This document shows positions 33,218 to 40,246 of a stretch of DNA of 40,246 bases, one piece after another. The DNA is from Catenulispora pinisilvae (GTDB taxonomy: Bacteria; Actinomycetota; Actinomycetes; Streptomycetales; Catenulisporaceae): positions 1 through 40,246 of the forward strand of contig NZ_JAAFZA010000080.1 in the NCBI RefSeq assembly GCF_015356865.1, in the 5' to 3' direction. Below the pieces are notes generated by a model. It made no database searches. It saw only the letters and a program-made list of their open reading frames with translations, and was not told the DNA's origin. Within the stretch, counting starts at the first letter, position 1. Every line of letters begins with the position of its first letter. The position numbers and the translations under genes were made by a program.

Positions 33218-33889
33218 GTGGTGCGGTACCGGCGACTCGGCGAGTCCGGCCGCCGGTCCAGACGCTGGCAATCCGACAGGGAACCGCCAGCTCACGCGCC
33301 GCGTCGAACCACCATGAGGCTCATGGTTCCGGTAGCCCTCGGTGCGGCGGGCGTGGCGGCGGTAGGCGGGATGGCGGTCGGGGTGCGGTATGCCCCGGAC
33401 TATCCGGGCGGGCACTGGGCGACGGTCGCGACCCGTATGCCGACCGGGGCGCCGGTCTACGTCAAGCCCGAGTGCACGCTCACCTTGGGGAATGCCTTCG
33501 AGAGTGCCACGGGCTCGGCGCCTGTCCGGATTGGTCGCGGCGGGCCGATCCCGGCCGGCTTTACTCCGGTTCGTGCCGTGCGGTGTGGTGTGTATGGCGA
33601 CAGCAGTTCAGAGACCGCGACCCAGTCCGAGGTTCGGGACCCGGGTGCGCTGAAAGCCATGGTGGCCGCCTATCGCACCACGCATGTCCGCGAGCACGTC
33701 GGCGACCAGCCGGTCTTCTGTCCGGCGATCGCCGAACTCGATCCGATCGTCGCCCTGGTGGACGCGCACGGTGTGGCGATCGTGCCAGGGGCCCCGCGTG
33801 ACGCCTGCGACTTCATCGTCCCGGCCGTCATCAGTGCCACCCGGGACGCGGTGTGGACCGTCACCAAGTCGGTGACGGTCCACGGGTAG
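33218..33889 (+). CDS. Hypothetical membrane-anchored extracytoplasmic protein
   Basis: 223 residues from the GTG at 33218, which has GGAGAAG (33201-33207) ten bases upstream; an ATG at 33314 would give a 191-residue form with a normal signal-anchor. A basic N-region (KLVVRYRRLGESGRRSRRW area) precedes one hydrophobic segment (MVPVALGAAGVAAVGGMAVGV), then a soluble domain of about 165 residues. That domain has four cysteines (in KPEC, AVRC, VFCP and RDAC), suggesting two disulfides outside the membrane. I recognise no family. It is convergent with mraY, where murD would usually stand. Its last codons form a perfect hairpin. Confidence 0.65.
   Translation: MVRYRRLGESGRRSRRWQSDREPPAHAPRRTTMRLMVPVALGAAGVAAVGGMAVGVRYAPDYPGGHWATVATRMPTGAPVYVKPECTLTLGNAFESATGSAPVRIGRGGPIPAGFTPVRAVRCGVYGDSSSETATQSEVRDPGALKAMVAAYRTTHVREHVGDQPVFCPAIAELDPIVALVDAHGVAIVPGAPRDACDFIVPAVISATRDAVWTVTKSVTVHG
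33853..33883. terminator. Hairpin embedded in the 3' coding end, facing mraY
   Basis: A perfect 13-bp stem (33853-33865 with 33871-33883, loop AAGTC) lies inside the last codons of the plus-strand hypothetical gene (residues TVTKSVTV). It is 19 bases beyond the mraY stop on the minus strand, so it may terminate both convergent transcripts. Confidence 0.55.
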
Positions 33890-33901
33890 CTGTGCGTGGT
33901 C

Positions 33902-35043
33902 TTATTTGACCGTGATCCAGCCGGCGTAGAAGGCGCCGAGTCCCAGGCCGCAGAACAGGCCGCAGATGATCCAGAAGCGGACCACCACTGTTACCTCGGC
34001 CCAGCCGACGAGTTCGAAGTGGTGGTGGAGTGGGGCCATCTTGAACACTCGTTTGCCGCCGCTGATCTTGAAGTAGCCGACCTGGATCACCACCGACAGG
34101 GTGATGATCACGAACAGGCCGCCGAGCAGGGCCAGCAGGAGTTCGGTCTGGGAGCAGATCGCCAGGCCGGCCAGGCCGCCGCCGAGGGCCAGGGAGCCGG
34201 TGTCGCCCATGTAGATCTTGGCTGGGGACGTGTTCCACCACAGGAAGCCGAAACAGGCTCCCATCACTGCTGCCGCGACGATCGCCAGGTCGAGTGGATC
34301 TCGGACCGGATAGCAGCCCTGGACGTCGGTCCCCAGCGTCGCGCACGACTCGCCGTGCTGCCACACGCCGATCAGGACGTAGGAGGCGAACACCATCACG
34401 CAGGAACCGGTGGCCAGGCCGTCCAGGCCGTCGGTCAGGTTCACGCCGTTGGAGGTGCCGGCGATGAGTAGGCCGGCCCAGATCACGAAGAGCACCGCGC
34501 CGAGGTCCACCGCCGAGATGTTCCGGACGAAGGACAGGTGCGTGTCGCCCGGCTTGAAGCCCAGGGCGTTCGGGAAGTGCAGTGCCAGGATCGCGAACAC
34601 GATCGCCACGATCCACTGCCCGATCATCTTCGCCTTGGCCCGCAGGCCCAGGTTGCGCTGCCGGAACACCTTCAGGAAGTCGTCGGTGAAGCCCACGACG
34701 CCCATCCCGACCATCAGGAACAGCACCAGCAGCCCGGAGGCGGTGGGCATGCGCATGGTGGCCAGCTTGGTGAAGCCGTAGCCGAGCACGGTGGCCAGCA
34801 CGATCACCACGCCGCCCATGGTCGGCGTGCCGCGTTTGGCCTGGTGCGTGGTCGGGCCGTCCTCGCGGATCGGCTGGCCGAAGCCGTAGCGCGCCAGGGT
34901 CTTGATCGCCATCGGGGTGCCGATCAGCGAGAAGAACAGCGCGATTCCGGCCGCGTACAGCACCCCGCGCATTTGCAGGCCGCCTTCGGAACCGGCGTGC
35001 GGCACCACCGCGCCCACCCCGGCGTGGACCGCCGCGAACGTGC

Positions 35044-35047
<4 letters not shown>
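33902..35047 (-). CDS. mraY: Phospho-N-acetylmuramoyl-pentapeptide-transferase
   Basis: Makes lipid I from UDP-MurNAc-pentapeptide and undecaprenyl phosphate at the inner face of the membrane. It has 381 residues and ten membrane helices. Signature segments: [12 protein letters not shown], the Asp pair [33 protein letters not shown] and the PLHHHFE motif. The GTG at 35045-35047 overlaps the murF stop (GTGA), so coupled translation is likely; this start adds about 25 residues before the usual first helix, and the ATG at 34972 (MRGVLYAAG) is the alternative. It is the last gene of the cluster in this window; murD does not follow. Confidence 0.95.
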
Positions 35048-36608
<1,561 letters not shown>

Positions 36609-36612
<4 letters not shown>

Positions 36613-38231
36613 TGCTCGCCGCGGTCCTTTCCGGCCGCTTCCAAAGCGGCGCGCAGCACCACCCGATCGTCGAACGGCTTCTTCACTCCTGCGATCTCCT
36701 GCCCCTGCTCATGTCCCTTGCCGGCGACGATCAGCACGTCGCCGGGGCCGCTGGCGGCGACCGCGTAGGCGATCGCCTCGGCCCGGTCGGCGACCACGCG
36801 GTAATTCTGGACGGCACCGGCCAGTTCGGCGTCGGCGCCGTCGGTGACGGCCGCGAGAATGTCCGCTGAACTCTCCGTACGCGGGTTGTCGTCGGTGAAC
36901 ACGGCCTCGTCGGCGAGCCGCACCGCGGCGGCGCCCATCATCGGCCGTTTGGTCTTGTCGCGGTCCCCGCCGCAGCCCACCACCACGCGCAGCCGGCCGC
37001 GGCCGCGGTCGGCGACCGGGCGCAGCGCGGTCAGCGCGGTCTCGACGGCGTCGGGGGTGTGGGCGTAGTCGACGACCGCCAGGAACTGCTGGCCGGGCAC
37101 CTGGACCCGCTCCATGCGGCCCGGGACGCCGTGCACGTCGGCGACCCCGGCGATGGCGGTCTCCAGCTCGATCCCGGTCACCGCCAGCAGCACGATCGCG
37201 GCCAGCGCGTTGGCGACGTTGAAGTCGCCGGGCAGCCCGGCCGAGGCCCGATGGCGCGCGCCGTCCGGGCCGACGACGGTGAACGCCGAGGCGTCGGCGC
37301 CCAGCACGATGTCCTCGGCGGTCCAGTCCGCCGCTACCCCTTTGATGGAGAAAGTGTGCACCGGCACGCCGTTGGCCCGACAGCGTTCGGCGATCGTCCG
37401 GCCGTGCTCGTCGTCGACGTCGACGACCGCCTGCTCGGTGTAACCGGGGGTGAACAGCTTCGCCTTGGCCTCGAAGTAGTCCTCGAAGTCGGCGTGGAAG
37501 TCCAGATGGTCCTGCGTCAGGTTGAGGAACGCCGCGGCCTTGAAGCGGATCCCGGCGGGGCGGCCATAGGCCAGCGCGTGGCTGGAGACCTCCATCGAGA
37601 CCGCCTCGACGCCCTCTTCCACGGCGGTCGCCAGGATCGCCTGCAGGTCCGGGGCCTCCGGGGTGGTGCGCACCGAGGGCACGACCCGGTCGCCGATCAG
37701 GATCTGCACGGTCCCGATCACACCGGTCCGCAGCCCCGCCCGGCGCAGCCCGCCGTCGATCAGGTAGCTGGTGGTGGTCTTGCCGTTGGTGCCGGTGACG
37801 CCGTACATCGCCAGCTGGGTGGCGGGCTCGCCGTACACGTACGCCGAGAGCTTCCCGGCCACCCCGCGCACGTCCTGGACCACCAGGATCGGCGCCGGCA
37901 GACCGTCGAGCATCGCCGCGCCCGCGGCGTCGGTCACGACCGCGACCGCCCCGGAGGCCACGGCGCCGGGGGCGAACTCGGCCCCGTGCCGGGCCGCGCC
38001 GGGCCAGGCGATGTGCAGGTCGCCGGGCCGGATCGACTGAGCGTCGTGCGAGATCCCGGTGACCGTCGTGTCCAGGGCCTCGGCGGTCGCGGCCGTGGAA
38101 TCCGCCACGGCGGCGCCGACGATCTGCGCGCACGCGCGGACGCTGTGCTGCGGGAGGTGCTTCGGGCGCGGCGTGGAAGTCATGGGTTCCCGATGCGTCG
38201 TCGGATCGGCGGGGACGGTCAAGTGGGGCAC
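36609..38231 (-). CDS. murE: UDP-N-acetylmuramoyl-tripeptide synthetase
   Basis: Adds the third residue of the peptide stem. It has 540 residues: N-terminal domain with TGISHDAQSIRPGDL, P-loop GVTGTNGKTTTSYL, the Lys-bearing MEVSSHAL and LNLTQDHLDFH segments, and the C-terminal DNPRTE motif, which is associated with meso-diaminopimelate specificity (LL-DAP enzymes share it). The GTG at 38229-38231 gives a 16-residue leader; an ATG at 38181-38183 is the alternative. It is 161 bases downstream of ftsI and overlaps murF. Confidence 0.95.
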
Positions 38232-38392
38232 GTGCGGAAGGCTACCGGTTCGCGGAGCGCGCTCGTGCGTTCAGCTCCTCCGCAGATATTCGCGTCCGCC
38301 GCACCCGCCCGCCAAACGGGCTGGTGAGACGGGACGGACTCGGAACCGTTACACCCCTTTCTCAACTACCTTATGTAAGGCTTTGTCTTCGC
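38232..38392 (-). promoter_or_regulatory. ftsI-murE gap with a small palindrome
   Basis: The 161-base gap is long for this cluster and AT-rich near ftsI. CCTTATGTAAGG (38369-38380) is an interrupted palindrome in that stretch. A separate promoter for murE-murF-mraY may be here, but I cannot define its boxes. Confidence 0.3.
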
Positions 38393-40207
38393 TCAGTTAC
38401 CGGAACTGGAGCCGTAGGACGTCGGCAGGTTGGCCGGCGGCGTACCGGTCGGCGCCACCCCGCGGCTCTGCAACGCGAACGACAGGACCTGCTGGAACAC
38501 CGGCGCGGCGATCTCGGCGCCGAAGTGCGCGCCGACCGGGGCCTGCAACGACACCGCGACCACGATCGACGGTTTGTCGGTCGGCGCGAAACCGATGAAC
38601 GAGGCGGTGTAGCCGTTGTAGGTGCCCTTCTTCTCGTCGTACCGGTTGGCGGTGCCGGTCTTGCCCGCCACCCGGTAGCCGGGGATCTGGGCCGTGGTGC
38701 CGGTGCCGCGCTGCGAGGTGGTGACCGCCTCCAGCATGTCGGCGACCTTCGTCGCGGTGTCGGCGCTGACCACCGGCGTCTGCTGCGGCGCCGGGGCCGG
38801 GGTGTACTTGCCGGCGGGGTCGGTCCAGCCCTGGACCAGGCTCGGGGCGATGCGCACGCCGCCGTTGGCGATGGTCTGGTAGACCGAGGCGTCCTGGACG
38901 GCGGTCGCGGCCAGGCCCTGGCCGTAGAGCACGGTGTAGCGCTCGGTGTCGCTCCACTTGTCCGGCGGGTCCAGGATGCCGGCGCTCTCCCCGGGGAAGC
39001 CGATGCCGGTGGTCTGGCCGAAGCCGAACAGCCGCTGGTACTTGCCCAGGGTCTGGTCGCGGTCCACGCCGTGCGGCTGGAACAGGTTGGCGACCTCGAT
39101 GGTGCCGACGTTGGAAGACGCGGCCAGGACCCCGGTCATGGTCAGGTCCCAGGGGCCGTGGTCGACGTCGTCCTTGAAGACGTAGCGCCCGACGGGCATC
39201 GGCGAGGTGAAGGGCGGCAGCTGGGTGTCCGGCTCGGCGACACCGGTCTGGATGGCCGCGGACATGGTGATGACCTTGGCCACCGACCCGGGTTCGAAGG
39301 GGTCGGTGAAGGCCCGGTTGCCCAGGTTCGGGGTGTCGGCGGTGGTGATGTGCCGCGGGTCGAAGGTCGGGTAGTTGGACAGGGCCAGGATCTGGCCGGT
39401 CTTCACGTCCTCCACCACCACGGTGCCGGACGACGAGCCGGTCGACTGCACCTCCTTGGCCAGCGCCTGGTCGGAGGCGTACTGGATGTCCGGGTCGATG
39501 GTGGTCTTCACCGAGTCCCCGTCCACCGCCGGCTTCATGTTCACGCCGGTGGTCGGGATCTCCACCCCGGACGCCGCCTGGTAGGACTCCTGGCCGTCCT
39601 TGCCGGCCAGCCGGTCGTTCACCATCTGCTCGATCCCGGCCTTGCCGACCCCGTCGGAGTCGGTGAAGCCGATGAGGTTCGCCGCCAGCGTGCCGCCGGG
39701 GTAGGTGCGCCGGTCGTCGCGGGTGTTGGTGTAGACCCCGACGACGGTCTTCGGGTCGCTGGTGTTGGCCACCGCGAGCTGCCGGATCTTCGCGCAGGTG
39801 GCCGGCGAGGCCTTGTGCGCCAGCACGACGTAGCGGGTCTTCGGCTTGGTGAGCGCGGCCTGCAGGTCCGCGACGCTCGGCGCGCCGCCCTGCGCGTACT
39901 CCGGCGCCGCCGCGAGCAGCCCGGCCAGCTTGGACGCGAGGTCGCCGACGTCCTCGTGGTACTGGGCGACCACGGTCGGGTCGGCGGTGACGTCGTAGGC
40001 CTCGACGGACACGGCCAGCGGCGTGCCGTCGGCGGCCAGTATCGCGCCCCGGCTGGCGTGCAGGGTCGCCTCCCGGGTGGTCTCGGCGGCCTTGGCGTAG
40101 CCGCCGGCGTCGACCGCCTGGAGCTGGAAGAGCCGGCCGGCGAACAGGGAGAAGGTGAAGAGCAGGCCGAACATGGTGATGCGCAGCCGGCGGCGCGGGG
40201 AACCCAT
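38393..40207 (-). CDS. ftsI: Septal peptidoglycan transpeptidase, class B penicillin-binding protein (5' end probably outside the window)
   Basis: The division-specific cross-linking enzyme FtsI/PBP3. From the ATG at 40207, 604 residues: a basic start, one membrane helix (about 8-30), a PBP dimerisation domain (about 60-220) and the transpeptidase domain (about 265-590). Active-site motifs are S308-x-x-K (EPGSVAKV), SSN (AASSNVGTI) and K516-TGT (AGKTGTANR). The frame stays open from 40207 to the end of the window (40246), reading a Pro/Arg-rich stretch like the cytoplasmic tails of other actinobacterial FtsI, so the true start is likely beyond the edge. Gene order ftsI-murE-murF-mraY is the standard dcw order. 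Confidence 0.93.
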   Translation of the reverse strand: MGSPRRRLRITMFGLLFTFSLFAGRLFQLQAVDAGGYAKAAETTREATLHASRGAILAADGTPLAVSVEAYDVTADPTVVAQYHEDVGDLASKLAGLLAAAPEYAQGGAPSVADLQAALTKPKTRYVVLAHKASPATCAKIRQLAVANTSDPKTVVGVYTNTRDDRRTYPGGTLAANLIGFTDSDGVGKAGIEQMVNDRLAGKDGQESYQAASGVEIPTTGVNMKPAVDGDSVKTTIDPDIQYASDQALAKEVQSTGSSSGTVVVEDVKTGQILALSNYPTFDPRHITTADTPNLGNRAFTDPFEPGSVAKVITMSAAIQTGVAEPDTQLPPFTSPMPVGRYVFKDDVDHGPWDLTMTGVLAASSNVGTIEVANLFQPHGVDRDQTLGKYQRLFGFGQTTGIGFPGESAGILDPPDKWSDTERYTVLYGQGLAATAVQDASVYQTIANGGVRIAPSLVQGWTDPAGKYTPAPAPQQTPVVSADTATKVADMLEAVTTSQRGTGTTAQIPGYRVAGKTGTANRYDEKKGTYNGYTASFIGFAPTDKPSIVVAVSLQAPVGAHFGAEIAAPVFQQVLSFALQSRGVAPTGTPPANLPTSYGSSSGN

Positions 40208-40246
40208 GCGCAGGGTCGGGGTGCGCGGCCCGGGGGGGCGCTGACG

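Overview
The window is a GC-rich (roughly 70%) actinobacterial chromosome segment. The evidence is the diheme-cytochrome-c type bc1 complex (qcrCAB), the four-subunit aa3 oxidase with the small actinobacterial CtaF, a class E sortase, Rv2202c-type adenosine kinase, many GTG/TTG starts and dense gene packing. Gene order around trpD, qcr, cta, the cysteine desulfurase and adoK resembles Streptomyces and related high-GC genera. A Catenulispora-like relative is a guess. The genes are mostly chromosomal housekeeping genes; I see no prophage, IS element, CRISPR array, rRNA or tRNA.

Layout. 1-5.3 kb: a membrane-anchored LamG protein, a small conserved protein divergent from methionine aminopeptidase (map), and two phosphatases of one family flanking a PrimPol-like protein. 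5.3-8.8 kb: tyrosine/homogentisate catabolism (fahA, an unrecognised gene, hmgA). 8.8-11.0 kb: a secreted subtilisin-like protein that has lost catalytic residues, then a class E sortase. 11.0-14.1 kb: a structured leader and a DEAD-box RNA helicase with a ~400-residue Arg/Gly/Asp-rich tail. 14.3-18.6 kb: ctaE-qcrC-qcrA-qcrB. 18.9-23.5 kb: a lone receiver-like protein, trpD, a Uma2-type nuclease, an L,D-transpeptidase lipoprotein and a possible RelE-like toxin/antitoxin pair. 23.6-26.7 kb: ctaC-ctaD-ctaF. 27-31.1 kb: cysteine desulfurase, adenosine kinase, ErpA-type Fe-S protein and quinolinate synthase (nadA). 31.2-33.9 kb: glycerate kinase followed by a duplicated fragment of its own 3' end, a long imperfect palindrome and a small membrane-anchored protein. 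33.9-40.2 kb: part of the division/cell-wall cluster, ftsI-murE-murF-mraY.

How the genes work together. The two respiratory blocks encode the complete bc1-aa3 pathway; within each block the genes overlap by a few bases, implying translational coupling. The cysteine desulfurase and ErpA could supply the Fe-S clusters needed by NadA and the Rieske protein. The mur genes are also chained by 4-base GTGA overlaps.

Two patterns run across the window. First, many genes carry a TANNNT box 6-8 bases before the start codon, as expected for leaderless mRNAs. Second, at least six gene 3' ends are followed by, or run into, short tandem repeats whose unit length (8, 10, 14, 17 or 31 bp) is not a multiple of three and which carry repeated TGA triplets, placing stops in two or three frames. 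The repeats inside coding sequence keep multiples of three. I regard the second pattern, the unknown gene between fahA and hmgA, and the RelE-like locus as the best leads.
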